A stretch of DNA of 64,000 nucleotides from contig NZ_AJTQ01000063.1 in assembly GCF_000262345.1 (NCBI RefSeq), positions 1 through 64,000 of the forward strand, in the 5' to 3' direction. The position numbers were made by a program, and so were the translations under genes. Position 1 is the stretch's first letter. The number at the start of each line of letters is the position of its first letter. Origin of the DNA: Streptomyces xiaopingdaonensis. GTDB taxonomy: Bacteria; Actinomycetota; Actinomycetes; Streptomycetales; Streptomycetaceae. The notes beneath the pieces are model-generated. The model was not told where the DNA came from and did not search any database. It saw nothing but the letters and a program-made list of their open reading frames with translations. This document shows positions 7,973-16,799 of the stretch, piece after piece.

Positions 7973-9349
7973 GTGGCAGACCGTGCAGCGTCCGCGCCCC
8001 CACTCGCCGTCGAAGAGCTGCGCGCGCTGGTGGCGTCGGGCGAGATCGACACCGTGGTGCTCGCCTTCACCGACATGCAGGGGCGGCTCCAGGGCAAGCG
8101 GTTCGCCGCGCCCTTCTTCCTCGACCACGTGCTGGACGAGGGCACCGAGGGATGCAACTACCTGCTCGCGGTGGACGTCGAGCTCAACACCGTCGACGGC
8201 TACGAGATGGCCTCCTGGGAGCGCGGCTACGGCGACTTCGCGATGCACGGCGACCCGGGAACGCTGCGCCGCGTCCCGTGGAACCCTGGCACCGCGCTCC
8301 TCCTCGCCGACCTCGCCCACCACGACGGGACCCCCGTCCCCGCCTCGCCGCGGCAGGTGCTCAAGCGGCAGATCGAGCGGCTCGCCGCGCACGGCTGGAG
8401 CGCCCTGGCCGGCACCGAGCTGGAGTTCATCCTCTTCGACGACTCCTACGAGGACGCCTGGCGCAGCGGCTACCGGGAACTCACCCCCGCCAACCAGTAC
8501 AACGTCGACTACTCGATCCTCGGCACCGGCCGCGTCGAGCCGCTCCTGCGGCGTATCCGCAACGAGATGGCGGCGGCCGGCATGGCCGTCGAGTCGGCGA
8601 AGGGCGAGTGCAACCTCGGCCAGCACGAGATCGTCTTCCGCTACGCCGACGCGCTCACCACCTGCGACCAGCACTCCGTCTACAAGACGGGCGCCAAGGA
8701 GATCGCGGCGCAGGAGGGCAGGGCGCTCACCTTCATGGCCAAGTACGACGAGCGCGAGGGCAGCTCCTGCCACATCCACCTCTCGCTCCGCGACGCATCG
8801 GGCGCCGCCGTCCTCGCCGACGGTTCCGCGCCGGACGGCATGTCCCCCACGATGCGGCACTTCCTCGCCGGACAGCTCGCCGTGCTGCGCGAGTTCACCC
8901 TGCTCTACGCGCCGAACATCAACTCCTACAAGCGCTTCAGGCCCGGCAGCTTCGCACCGACCACCGTCGCCTGGGGCCCGGACAACCGCACCTGCGCCGT
9001 ACGCGTCGTGGGCCACGGCGCCGGCCACCGCCTGGAGAACCGCGTGCCGGGCGGCGACGTCAACCCGTACCTCGCCGTCGCCGGCATGATCGCGGCCGGA
9101 CTCCACGGCGTCGAGCGCGGCCTGGAGCCGCCGGAACCGTGCACCGGCAGCGCGTACGCGGCCGACGCCGCGCAGGTGCCGGCGACGCTGCGGGAGGCGG
9201 CGCGGCTCTGGGAGGCGAGCGCGGCGGCGCGCGAAGCCTTCGGTGAGGACGTCGTCGCCCACTACGCCAACATGGCGCGGATCGAACAGGAGGCGTACGA
9301 CGCCGCCGTCACCGACTGGGAGCGGTACCGCTCCTTCGAGCGGATGTGA
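7973..9349 (+). CDS. Glutamine-synthetase-like gamma-glutamyl ligase (GlnA4-type, probable gamma-glutamylethanolamide synthetase)
   Basis: The 458-residue protein is a type I GS fold with the active-site elements TELEFILFD, ESAKGECNLGQHEI, KYDEREGSSCHIHLSL, SYKRFRPGSFAP and RTCAVRVVG, so metal- and ATP-binding positions are retained. Such paralogues in actinobacteria attach glutamate through its gamma-carboxyl to polyamines or ethanolamine rather than making glutamine. The neighbours (amine permease, gamma-glutamyl-amide hydrolase, aldehyde dehydrogenase, alcohol-dehydrogenase-like SDR) favour an amino alcohol such as ethanolamine. The GTG at 7973 follows GGAGG by 7 nt. A polyamine substrate (GlnA3-like) cannot be excluded from sequence reading. 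Confidence 0.85.
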   Translation: MADRAASAPPLAVEELRALVASGEIDTVVLAFTDMQGRLQGKRFAAPFFLDHVLDEGTEGCNYLLAVDVELNTVDGYEMASWERGYGDFAMHGDPGTLRRVPWNPGTALLLADLAHHDGTPVPASPRQVLKRQIERLAAHGWSALAGTELEFILFDDSYEDAWRSGYRELTPANQYNVDYSILGTGRVEPLLRRIRNEMAAAGMAVESAKGECNLGQHEIVFRYADALTTCDQHSVYKTGAKEIAAQEGRALTFMAKYDEREGSSCHIHLSLRDASGAAVLADGSAPDGMSPTMRHFLAGQLAVLREFTLLYAPNINSYKRFRPGSFAPTTVAWGPDNRTCAVRVVGHGAGHRLENRVPGGDVNPYLAVAGMIAAGLHGVERGLEPPEPCTGSAYAADAAQVPATLREAARLWEASAAAREAFGEDVVAHYANMARIEQEAYDAAVTDWERYRSFERM

Positions 9350-9441
9350 GCCGGCGCGCAGCCGCCGGGACGCGCGCACCGCCACCCTGTGCCGGGGAAC
9401 GCCCCGCCAACGCCCGTACGCAGCCGAGGGATCGAGGACCG

Positions 9442-10848
9442 TTGACGCAACCGCCCCACGAAGCACACCAGGAACGCGAGCTGCGCGTCGTCAACCCGGC
9501 GACGGAGGAGCTGGTCGACACGGTGCTCGCCGCAGGGCCCGAGCAGGTCGACGCGGCCGTCGCCGGCGGCGCCGCGGCGCAGCGCCGTTGGGCCGCGCTC
9601 GCGCCCGCCGACCGCGCGAGGACGCTGCGGAGGTTCGCCTCCCTCGTCGACGCGCACCGGGAGGACCTCGCCGAGCTGGAGGTCCGCGAGGCCGGGCACC
9701 CGATCACGGCGGCGCGCGGCGAGGCCGCCAACGTGCGCGACGTGCTGGAGTACGCGGCCGGTGGCGTCGAGCGGCTCACCGGGCGGCAGATCCCGGTCGC
9801 CGGCGGCCTCGACGTCACGTTCGCCGAGCCGCTCGGCGTCGTCGCGGTGATCGCCCCGTGGAACTTCCCCATGCCCGTGGCCGGTTGGGGCACGGCTCCG
9901 GCGCTCGCGGCCGGCAACGCGGTGCTCCTCAAGCCCGCCGAGACGACGCCGCTCACGGCGCTGCGCCTCGCCGAGCTCGGTCTCGACGCGGGGCTCCCCG
10001 AGGGGCTCTTCCAGGTGCTGCCGGGCGAGGGGCATCTCGTCGGGCGCGCGCTCGTCGAGCATCCGGGGACGGCGAAGGTCGTCTTCACGGGCTCGACGGA
10101 GGCCGGCAAGGACGTGATGGCGCGGGCCGCCGCGCAGGTGAAGCCGGTGACGCTGGAGCTCGGCGGCAAGAGTCCGAACATCGTCTTCGCCGACGCCGAC
10201 CTCGCGGCTGCCGCCGCCGCGGCACCCGCCTCCTTCCTCGACAACACAGGGCAGGACTGCTGCGCCCGCAGCCGCCTCCTCGTCCAACGCTCCGTGCTCG
10301 ACCGCTTCCTCGCGCTGCTGGAGCCCGCGGTGACGGCGTTCCGCGCCGGGGACCCGAGGGACGAGGCCACCGAGATGGGGCCGCTCGTCTCCGAGCGGCA
10401 GCGCTCCCGGGTGCGCGGGTTCGTCGAGGAGAGCGCGCCCGCGCTGATCCGCGGCAGCGTGCCCGAGGGCCCCGGCTACTGGTATCCGGCGACGGTCCTC
10501 GAGGGGCGTCCCGACGACCCCGCGGCGACGGAGGAGATCTTCGGACCCGTCGCCGTGGTCCTGCCGTTCGAGGACGAAGCGGAGGCGGTACGGCTCGCCA
10601 ACGCGACCGAGTACGGCCTCGCGGGGTCGTTGTGGACCCGCGACGTCGGGCGCGCGCTGCGCGTCTCGCGGGCCGTGGCGGCGGGGAACCTCTCGGTCAA
10701 CTCGCACAGCGCCGTGCGGTACGCGACGCCGTTCGGCGGCTTCCGGCAGTCGGGCGTGGGGCGGGAGTTGGGGCCCGACGCGCTCGCGGCCTTCACCGAG
10801 ACCAAGAACGTCTTCATCAGCACCGAGAGCACCGAGGAGCCCGCGTGA
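9442..10848 (+). CDS. NAD(P)-dependent aldehyde dehydrogenase
   Basis: The 468-residue protein is a standard ALDH: cofactor-binding VIAPWNFP, KPAETTPLTA and FTGSTEAGK, general-base Glu in LELGGKSPN, and nucleophile Cys in NTGQDCCARSR (two adjacent cysteines). The late EEIFGPV and FGGFRQSGVGRELG motifs are also present. It would oxidise the aldehyde of the gamma-glutamylated intermediate to the acid. TTG at 9442 with GAGG four bases upstream is chosen as start. A GTG at 9346 overlapping the ligase stop gives a longer N-terminus that looks non-coding. It is cotranscribed with the ligase and the following SDR. Confidence 0.87.
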   Translation: MTQPPHEAHQERELRVVNPATEELVDTVLAAGPEQVDAAVAGGAAAQRRWAALAPADRARTLRRFASLVDAHREDLAELEVREAGHPITAARGEAANVRDVLEYAAGGVERLTGRQIPVAGGLDVTFAEPLGVVAVIAPWNFPMPVAGWGTAPALAAGNAVLLKPAETTPLTALRLAELGLDAGLPEGLFQVLPGEGHLVGRALVEHPGTAKVVFTGSTEAGKDVMARAAAQVKPVTLELGGKSPNIVFADADLAAAAAAAPASFLDNTGQDCCARSRLLVQRSVLDRFLALLEPAVTAFRAGDPRDEATEMGPLVSERQRSRVRGFVEESAPALIRGSVPEGPGYWYPATVLEGRPDDPAATEEIFGPVAVVLPFEDEAEAVRLANATEYGLAGSLWTRDVGRALRVSRAVAAGNLSVNSHSAVRYATPFGGFRQSGVGRELGPDALAAFTETKNVFISTESTEEPA

Positions 10849-11642
10849 CCGCACCAGCCGAAGGCAACGCCCCCGTCTGCCGACGCCTCCCCGGCCGCAC
10901 CGCGGTGATCACCGGGGCCGGCAGCGGCATCGGCCTCGCCGCCGCGCGCCGGCTCTCCTCGGAGGGCGCCCGCGTCGTCTGCGCCGACATCGACGCGGAC
11001 GCCGGGCGCCGCGCCGCCGAGGAGGTCGGTGGGCTCTTCGTGGAGACGGACGTCACGGACCCCGAGCAGGTGGGCGCCGTCTTCGCGGCGGCGGACGAGG
11101 CGTACGGCAGCGTCGACATCGCCTTCAACAACGCCGGGATCTCGCCGTCCGACGACTCCTCGATCCTGGAGACGGGACTCGACGCGTGGCAGCGCGTGCA
11201 GCAGGTGAACCTCACTTCCGTGTACCTCTGCTGCCAGGCTGCGCTGCCGTACATGCGGCGTCAGAGTAAGGGGTCGATCATCAACACGGCCTCTTTTGTG
11301 GCGGTGTTGGGCGCCGCCACCTCGCAGATCAGCTACACGGCCTCGAAGGGCGGCGTGCTCGCGCTCTCCAGGGAGCTCGGTGTGGAGTTCGCGCGCGAGG
11401 GCATCCGCGTCAACGCGCTCTGCCCCGGGCCCGTCAACACGCCGCTGCTGAAGGAGCTCTTCGCGAAGGATCCGGAGCGCGCCCAGCGCCGTCTCGTCCA
11501 TGTGCCGGTGGGGCGCTTCGCCGAGGCGGAGGAGATCGCGGCGGCCGTCGCCTTTCTCGCGAGCGACGACTCGACCTTCGTCAACGCGGCCGAGTTCCTC
11601 GTGGACGGCGGGATCGCCGGGGCGTACGTGACGCCGCTGTAG
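10845..11642 (+). CDS. Short-chain dehydrogenase/reductase (classical SDR)
   Basis: The 265-residue protein shows the SDR cofactor motif TGAGSGIG, NNAG at the centre, the catalytic Ser in NTASF and the Tyr-x3-Lys in SYTASKGG. PGPVNTP and FLVDGG near the end confirm the class. An Asp after the second strand (CADID) suggests NAD preference. The GTG start overlaps the aldehyde dehydrogenase stop as GTGA, indicating translational coupling. In this cluster it could oxidise the alcohol of gamma-glutamylethanolamide to the aldehyde used by the preceding enzyme; that role is an inference. Confidence 0.87.
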   Translation: MTAPAEGNAPVCRRLPGRTAVITGAGSGIGLAAARRLSSEGARVVCADIDADAGRRAAEEVGGLFVETDVTDPEQVGAVFAAADEAYGSVDIAFNNAGISPSDDSSILETGLDAWQRVQQVNLTSVYLCCQAALPYMRRQSKGSIINTASFVAVLGAATSQISYTASKGGVLALSRELGVEFAREGIRVNALCPGPVNTPLLKELFAKDPERAQRRLVHVPVGRFAEAEEIAAAVAFLASDDSTFVNAAEFLVDGGIAGAYVTPL

Positions 11643-11673
11643 CCGCCCCGCGGCGTGCGGGCGCGGCGGAGCA

Positions 11674-11710
11674 GGCGGTTCGAGGCTCCCCCCTCGTGCC
11701 TCGAACCGCC
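11674..11710 (+). terminator. Hairpin terminator after the gamma-glutamylation operon
   Basis: Two perfect 13-nt arms (GGCGGTTCGAGGC and its complement) at 11674-11686 and 11698-11710 enclose an 11-nt loop. It sits 32 nt after the SDR stop. Confidence 0.7.
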
Positions 11711-11866
11711 CTCGTGCGGCGCGTGAAACAGCGCGCACACAAGGCTAGTTGACTCAGCGTCAGTGTCCAATCACGGTATCGACACAGACCTATCGGGATA
11801 CTTATCGTTGCGGACACCGTCGGCGGCATAGGCGGCAACCCCGTCGAAACGCGCATCGGAGACGTG

Positions 11867-12760
11867 ATGGACCTGGCCCTGCTGCGCACCTTCCTCGCTG
11901 TGCACCGGGCAGGCTCCTTCACGCGCGCCGCCGCGCTGCTCGGGCTCTCGCAGCCGGCCGTCACCCACCAGATCCGCGCCCTGGAGCGGCAGTTGGGACG
12001 CCCGCTCTTCGTACGCCAGTCCCGCGGGGTCACGGCGACGGGCGTCGGGGAAGAGCTCGCGCACCGGGTCGCACCGCACGTCGACGCGCTGGCGGAGATC
12101 ACCGAGATCGACCCGGAGGAGCCGGCGGGGCGCGCCCTGCACCTGGCGGGGCCTCCCGAGCTGATGTCGCTGCGCGTGCTCCCCGCGCTCGCACCGCTGG
12201 TGGAGCGGGGATTGACGCTCCGCGCCGCGTTCGTCACCGGGCGGGCGGGGCTGGAGGGGCTCGCCGCGGGGCACTACGACCTCACCGTCGGCACCGCCCG
12301 CGCACACGGCGAACTCCTCTCGACGACGCCGCTCTGGGACGAGGAGCACGTCCTGGTGGCGGCCCCCGCCTGGGCGTCCCGGCTCGGCGGGCCCGGCGCC
12401 GTCCGCGCAGAGGGGGCACGGCTCCTCAAGGACGTCCCCGTGGTGGCGGTCCACGAATCGCTGCCGCTGCTCACCGGGTACTGGGAGTCGGTCTTCGCGG
12501 CCTCGCCGACGCACGTGGGCGCCGTCATAGTGCCCGATCTGCGCGCCGTGCTGGAGTGCGTGCGCACGGGGGCCGGCGTCTCGGTGCTGCCGCGGTACCT
12601 CTGCGCCGGAGCGCTCGCCGCCGGCGAGGTCGCCACCCTCCTCGACCCGGACGTACCCCCGCTGCGCACCTACTTCCTCACGGCACGCGCCGGCACCGCC
12701 GCGCTGCCGCACCTCGCGCGCGCTCAGGACCGGCTGCTGCGCACCGCCGCACACTGGTGA
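11867..12760 (+). CDS. LysR-family transcriptional regulator
   Basis: The 297-residue protein has the N-terminal LysR helix-turn-helix (LALLRTFLAVHRAGSFTRAAALLGLSQPAVT at residues 3-33) and a periplasmic-binding-like effector domain. The ATG at 11867 has GGAG 5 nt upstream; a GTG immediately before it is an alternative. No divergent partner gene lies close by: upstream is the terminated SDR gene. Its target may be itself or the downstream Nudix gene 24 bases after its stop. The effector is unknown. Confidence 0.85.
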   Translation: MDLALLRTFLAVHRAGSFTRAAALLGLSQPAVTHQIRALERQLGRPLFVRQSRGVTATGVGEELAHRVAPHVDALAEITEIDPEEPAGRALHLAGPPELMSLRVLPALAPLVERGLTLRAAFVTGRAGLEGLAAGHYDLTVGTARAHGELLSTTPLWDEEHVLVAAPAWASRLGGPGAVRAEGARLLKDVPVVAVHESLPLLTGYWESVFAASPTHVGAVIVPDLRAVLECVRTGAGVSVLPRYLCAGALAAGEVATLLDPDVPPLRTYFLTARAGTAALPHLARAQDRLLRTAAHW

Positions 12761-12784
12761 ACGTCACGGCCGGGACCGGTTTCG

Positions 12785-13321
12785 GTGGGTTTGGACACAG
12801 TGCCGACCGGTGAAACACCGGAGATGGGCGACGAAACCCCCGTCGTGAAGCGCACCGCACGCGCCATCCTCCTCGACGGCGAAATCGCCTCGGGCGCGGT
12901 GGAGATGGTGCTGATCAAGCGGACGAAGCCGGGAGCGGAGCCGTACTGGATCACTCCGGGCGGCGGCGTGGAGCCGGGCATCGACGGCAGCGTCGTGGAG
13001 GCGCTCCACCGCGAGGTGGACGAGGAACTGGGCGCCAAGGTGACGGACGTGGTGCCGGCCTTCGTCGACACGGTCCTGCACCGCGCGCACCCGCCGGGCC
13101 TCAAGGTGCAGCACTTCTTCGTCTGCCGGCTCGCGTCGATGGATCTCTCGCAGCGGCACGGGCCCGAGGTCGAGGCGCCCCGCGGGAGCTACGAGGTGGT
13201 CCGCATCCCCTTCGGCCGGGCCGGGCTGGACTCGGTCGAGGTGGTGCCCGAGAGCCTCAGCGCCTATCTGCGCGCCAACATCGAGGGCGTACAGGCGCTG
13301 CTCGCGCACGACCTCGGCTGA
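12785..13321 (+). CDS. Nudix hydrolase
   Basis: A Nudix fold of 178 residues with the box from GGGVEPGIDG to ALHREVDEELG; the REVDEELG core supplies the metal-binding glutamates. Family members hydrolyse nucleoside diphosphates linked to another moiety, and the substrate here is unknown. The start is uncertain. GTG 12785 has only a weak GGGA upstream. ATG 12824 would start with MGDETPVV but lies directly after a GGAG and a short inverted repeat, too close for normal use. It follows the LysR gene by 24 bases and may be cotranscribed. It is convergent with the PNPOx-like gene, 16 bp away. Confidence 0.82.
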   Translation: MGLDTVPTGETPEMGDETPVVKRTARAILLDGEIASGAVEMVLIKRTKPGAEPYWITPGGGVEPGIDGSVVEALHREVDEELGAKVTDVVPAFVDTVLHRAHPPGLKVQHFFVCRLASMDLSQRHGPEVEAPRGSYEVVRIPFGRAGLDSVEVVPESLSAYLRANIEGVQALLAHDLG

Positions 13322-13337
13322 GGGCGCGGCGCTTCCG

Positions 13338-14321
13338 TCAGCCGAACCACCCGTGGAACGAGTCGGGTTCGCGCGCGGAGCGCTCCCCTCGGCGGCGGGC
13401 CTCGGCGAGCGCCTGCTGGGCCTGGCGGAGGAGCAGGTCGGCCTCGGCGCTCGGGGACGGCTGCGGGGGTCCGGAGGGCAGCTCGGTCTGCCGGAGCGCC
13501 ATGGTGGTGTCGGGGGTCGGCTCCTCGGGATGCGGCTCGACGCCGTCCGGGGGCGGCACCGACTGCGCCGATGCGACGGGCTGTGGGACGGAGCCGCCGA
13601 TCGGAAGGGCGGCGGCCCCTTCGCTCCGCGGTGCGCGGACGACGTCGACGTGCCGTTCGGCCGCCACGGAGCGCTCGTCGGCGGAACGGGCGGCGCCGAA
13701 GAAGTCGCCGCCCTTGCGCTTGTAGTCGTCCGTGCCCCACTCGCGGGCCGGGCGTCCGGGGGCCTTCTGGAGGTGCGGTACGTGCTTGGCGCAGTGGATG
13801 AACGCCTCTTCCACGGAGACCCGGACCCACAGCTCGGCCTGGCGTCCCGGCACCGGGTCCACGGGAAGGGCGGGAAGTTCGGCGCGCACCTCGGCGTCCG
13901 GGACGACCTCGCCCCTGCCGTTGATGTGGAGGCCGATCCTCGCCCGGGTGAAGTCCACGAGGACCAGGCCGAGTTGCGGGTTCTCCAGCAGGTTCCCGAG
14001 GCTCGCGTGGACGCCGTTGCCGTGGTACTCCGGGTAGACGAGGGTGTACTCGTCGACGACGTGGACGAAGCCGGGCGGGCCCGCGCGGAAGCTGCAGTCG
14101 CAGGCACCGGCGGCGTCCGAGGTGGCGACGAAGAACATCTCCTGGTGCCGGGTGAACTCCTGCATCCGTGCGTTGAGATGGTCGAGCACCTGCTCCTGGT
14201 AGAACCGCTCGGCGCGAGCGGACGTGCCCATCCGGCGCTGGAGTTCGTGCTCGCCCTCGCTGCCCGGCAGACCGTCCCGCCGGCGCGGGCCGCCCCCGGT
14301 CCGCCGCTCTCCCTCCGCCAC
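13338..14321 (-). CDS. Pyridoxamine 5'-phosphate oxidase-like flavin/split-barrel protein
   Basis: The 327-residue protein has a split-barrel region at residues about 35-200 (ARMQEFTRHQEMFFVATSD, GFVHVVDEYTLVYPEYHGNG, GLVLVDFTRARIGLHINGRG). A long Pro/Glu-rich tail without a recognisable fold follows. Proteins of this clan bind FMN, F420 or heme. The GTG start follows GGAGGAGG by about 6 nt. It lies 115 nt downstream of a flavohemoglobin gene on the same strand, so the pair may share a transcript and a redox or nitrosative-stress role. A signature that assigns a precise cofactor was not seen. Confidence 0.75.
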   Translation of the reverse strand: MAEGERRTGGGPRRRDGLPGSEGEHELQRRMGTSARAERFYQEQVLDHLNARMQEFTRHQEMFFVATSDAAGACDCSFRAGPPGFVHVVDEYTLVYPEYHGNGVHASLGNLLENPQLGLVLVDFTRARIGLHINGRGEVVPDAEVRAELPALPVDPVPGRQAELWVRVSVEEAFIHCAKHVPHLQKAPGRPAREWGTDDYKRKGGDFFGAARSADERSVAAERHVDVVRAPRSEGAAALPIGGSVPQPVASAQSVPPPDGVEPHPEEPTPDTTMALRQTELPSGPPQPSPSAEADLLLRQAQQALAEARRRGERSAREPDSFHGWFG

Positions 14322-14436
14322 GGCTGCCTCCTCCTTCTCGGTATCCGCCGGACGCTCCGGGGTGTCGTGGTCTGCTCCGATGCGTGACGTCTGCTGTCGA
14401 TCCTCCCTCGGCCGCCGCCGGACGGTGTGTGCAGGG

Positions 14437-15765
14437 TCAGCCGGCGCCCGTGAGTTCGGCGACGGCGTCGTGGCGTATACGGCCCTGGGGGATGCCGGAC
14501 CAGAGGAGCGCCTCGGCGCCGCTTCGGATCAGTCCCGGCGGGCCCGCGAGGTAGCCGTCGAAGGCGTGCCAGGGGCCGAAGCGGCGTACGGCGTCGGGGA
14601 GGAGGCCCGGGAGCGCGCCGTTGGAGCCGGGGGGCGCCGCGATCACGGGGCGTACGGCGAGCCAGCCGAGGCGCTGCTCCCAGATGCGGAGTTCGGCGAG
14701 GTCGTACAGGTCGTCGCGGTTGTGCGCGCCGTAGAAGACCTCGACGGGGCGGCGTCCGCCGTGGACCGCGATTTCCTCTATCAGCGCGCGGATCGGGGCG
14801 ATGCCCGTGCCGCCGCCGAGGCAGAGGAGGCCGCTTTCGTCCCCGTGGTCCACGGTCATGGTGCCGGAGGGCGCGCCGAGCCGCAGGACGTCGCCGACGT
14901 GGGCCCGCCGCACGAGCGAGGTGGAGACCCAGCCGCCGGCGACTGCCTTGACGTGGAAGGTGAGCAGGCCGTCGCCGCGCTGTGCCGAGGCGAAGGAGTA
15001 GTGCCGCCAGACTCTCGGCCACCAGGGGGTCTCGACGGGTGCGTACTGGCCCGCCCGGAAGGGGTAGCCGCGGTCGGTGCGCAGCGTGATCTCGGCAACG
15101 TCCGGTGTGCGGCGGCGGTGGTCGACGATCTCCGCGTGCCACCAGGCGGGGGCGTGCCTCGCCTCCTCGGCAGCCGCGTCGATCATCGTCTGCGAGATCG
15201 CGGTGTAGGCGCTGATCCATGCGGACTGCGTCGCCGCGTCCCAACTGAGCGGCGCCCAGCGGGAGACGGCCGCGAGGAGGCACTCGCCGAAGACGGGGTA
15301 CTGGTCGGGCGAGGTCCCGTACTTGCGGTGCCCGCGGCCGAGCTGCGAGAGGAACCCGGTGAACCGGGCGGGGTGTTCGGCGAGCCCTGCGGCGGTGAGC
15401 AGCGCGTGGAAGAGGCGGTCGCGCTGGACGTCCATGGCGAGCGGGAAGAGGCTGCGCAGCTCCGGGTTGCGGACGAAGAGCAGCGAGTAGAAGTACCCGG
15501 TCGCCTCGGACGCGACGGGCGCGAGCTCGTCGAGCGAGCGGCGGAGGAGCGCGGCGTCCTGCGGGTGGAGCGCGGGGCGGTGGTACCGCGCGGGGGACGG
15601 CTCGGTCGGCTGCGCGTACGGCGGGCCTCCCCAGGGCGCGGACCGCTGCTCGACGCGCACGTGGGCGCCCTCGGTCGCCGACGGCCGCGCGTGCGCGTCC
15701 GGTTGGCGCCCTGCGCCGTTCGCTGAAGCGAACCACAGGTTGCCGTCCGGCGGCATGGTCGTCAT
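14437..15765 (-). CDS. Flavohemoprotein-like globin / FAD-NAD(P)H reductase
   Basis: The 442-residue protein joins a globin (residues about 55-190) to a ferredoxin-reductase module. In the globin, GYFYSLLF supplies the B10 tyrosine and GRGHRKYG contains the probable F8 heme-ligand histidine. In the reductase, RHYSFAS is the FAD motif, and LCLGGGTGIAPI and VFYGAHN are NAD(P)H motifs. Family knowledge predicts NO dioxygenase activity (NO to nitrate) or oxygen/redox sensing. An N-terminal extension of about 50 residues precedes the globin. ATG 15765 follows GAGG at 6 nt spacing. The PNPOx-like gene follows on the same strand. Confidence 0.85.
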   Translation of the reverse strand: MTTMPPDGNLWFASANGAGRQPDAHARPSATEGAHVRVEQRSAPWGGPPYAQPTEPSPARYHRPALHPQDAALLRRSLDELAPVASEATGYFYSLLFVRNPELRSLFPLAMDVQRDRLFHALLTAAGLAEHPARFTGFLSQLGRGHRKYGTSPDQYPVFGECLLAAVSRWAPLSWDAATQSAWISAYTAISQTMIDAAAEEARHAPAWWHAEIVDHRRRTPDVAEITLRTDRGYPFRAGQYAPVETPWWPRVWRHYSFASAQRGDGLLTFHVKAVAGGWVSTSLVRRAHVGDVLRLGAPSGTMTVDHGDESGLLCLGGGTGIAPIRALIEEIAVHGGRRPVEVFYGAHNRDDLYDLAELRIWEQRLGWLAVRPVIAAPPGSNGALPGLLPDAVRRFGPWHAFDGYLAGPPGLIRSGAEALLWSGIPQGRIRHDAVAELTGAG

Positions 15766-16006
15766 CCGGGGCCTCGTCTCGCAGCTTCTGCGGCAGCGCC
15801 CCGCAGATCCGCCGACGGCGGCGGGGCAGCGGCCATTCCGGCACCGGGAGCGGAATCCTCCCCGGACCGCTACCGCGCGATGCCGTTCCGACAATACCCA
15901 TTACGCCACTTCACACAACCCCGTTCACAATTCCCCCTCGAACCCCGTGGATGCGCCGTGGGCCCGATTTCCGCCGCGGCCCGGCGGATTCGGCCCCCGC
16001 CGTCCT

Positions 16007-16690
16007 TCAGCTCCCCGCGCCTGCCACGAGTGCGTACGCCTCGCGCAGGTCGCGGCCCGTGTAGTGGTGCGAGGCGAGGTCCCGCACGTGTGCGTCGGCG
16101 TTGACGGCCACCGACACGGGGACAGCCGCGAAGAGTTCGGCGTCGGAACGGGAATCGCCGTACGCGACGCAGTCCCGCGGCGCCACCCCGAAATCCGCGC
16201 AGAGTTCGCGCGCCAGCTCCACTTTGGCCGTCGGCGTGAGAATTCCCGACGGGTCGACGGGCTCGCTCGGATACCGCCCGCCGCCCGAGGGCGCGAGCGG
16301 CGGGAGCTTCGGCCAGCGGGAGGCGCGCGTCGCGTGCGCGCCCCAGTCGAGGAGGCGGCTGACGAAGAAGTCGGGGGAAAGGGAGATGACGGCGCAGCGG
16401 TCGCCGCGTGCGGTGATCTCGGACCAGACCTCGCGGATTCCCGAGAGCCAGGGCGCGCCGTCGAAGGCCGCGGCCACGTGGTGCTCCGTGAGCTCCGCCC
16501 ACAGTTCGCAGGCGCGTATCGCGAACTCTCCGGGCGCCAACTCCTGCGCGGCGAAGGCCCGTTCGAGAGCGAGCACCTCCTGCTCGACACCCAGCCTCCT
16601 GGAGATCTCGACGGGCGCCGCCGTGCCGTGGAGCAGCGTGCCGTCGAGGTCGAAGACGTGCAGTCGGCGCCGGGTGGTCGTCGCGTCCAT
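16007..16690 (-). CDS. HAD-superfamily phosphatase (phosphoserine-phosphatase-like)
   Basis: The 227-residue protein shows all four HAD motifs: FDLDGTLL (nucleophile Asp), VISLSPDF (motif II), Lys in TPTAKVELAREL, and YGDSRSDAEL (metal-binding Asp). A helical cap lies between motifs I and II, as in SerB-type enzymes. The substrate is unknown; the family dephosphorylates phosphoserine or other small phosphates. No ribosome site precedes the ATG, but TACCCT lies 7 nt upstream in the gene's direction, so a leaderless mRNA is likely. A divergent membrane-protein gene begins at 16800. Confidence 0.82.
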   Translation of the reverse strand: MDATTTRRRLHVFDLDGTLLHGTAAPVEISRRLGVEQEVLALERAFAAQELAPGEFAIRACELWAELTEHHVAAAFDGAPWLSGIREVWSEITARGDRCAVISLSPDFFVSRLLDWGAHATRASRWPKLPPLAPSGGGRYPSEPVDPSGILTPTAKVELARELCADFGVAPRDCVAYGDSRSDAELFAAVPVSVAVNADAHVRDLASHHYTGRDLREAYALVAGAGS

Positions 16691-16799
16691 GACCGCAGGG
16701 TAGGCGGAGCGGCCAGGGCCGCGGTACTCCCCCACGAGTAGCCCCGGAGCCTCCCGCCGTGCGACGCGCCGCCAGGCCCCGCCGGGGCACCGTGTCCCC

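Noticed and set aside
12764-15901. 1045-residue minus-strand frame
   Set aside because: Shadow of the flavohemoglobin, PNPOx-like and Nudix genes; composition is low-complexity Arg/Pro.
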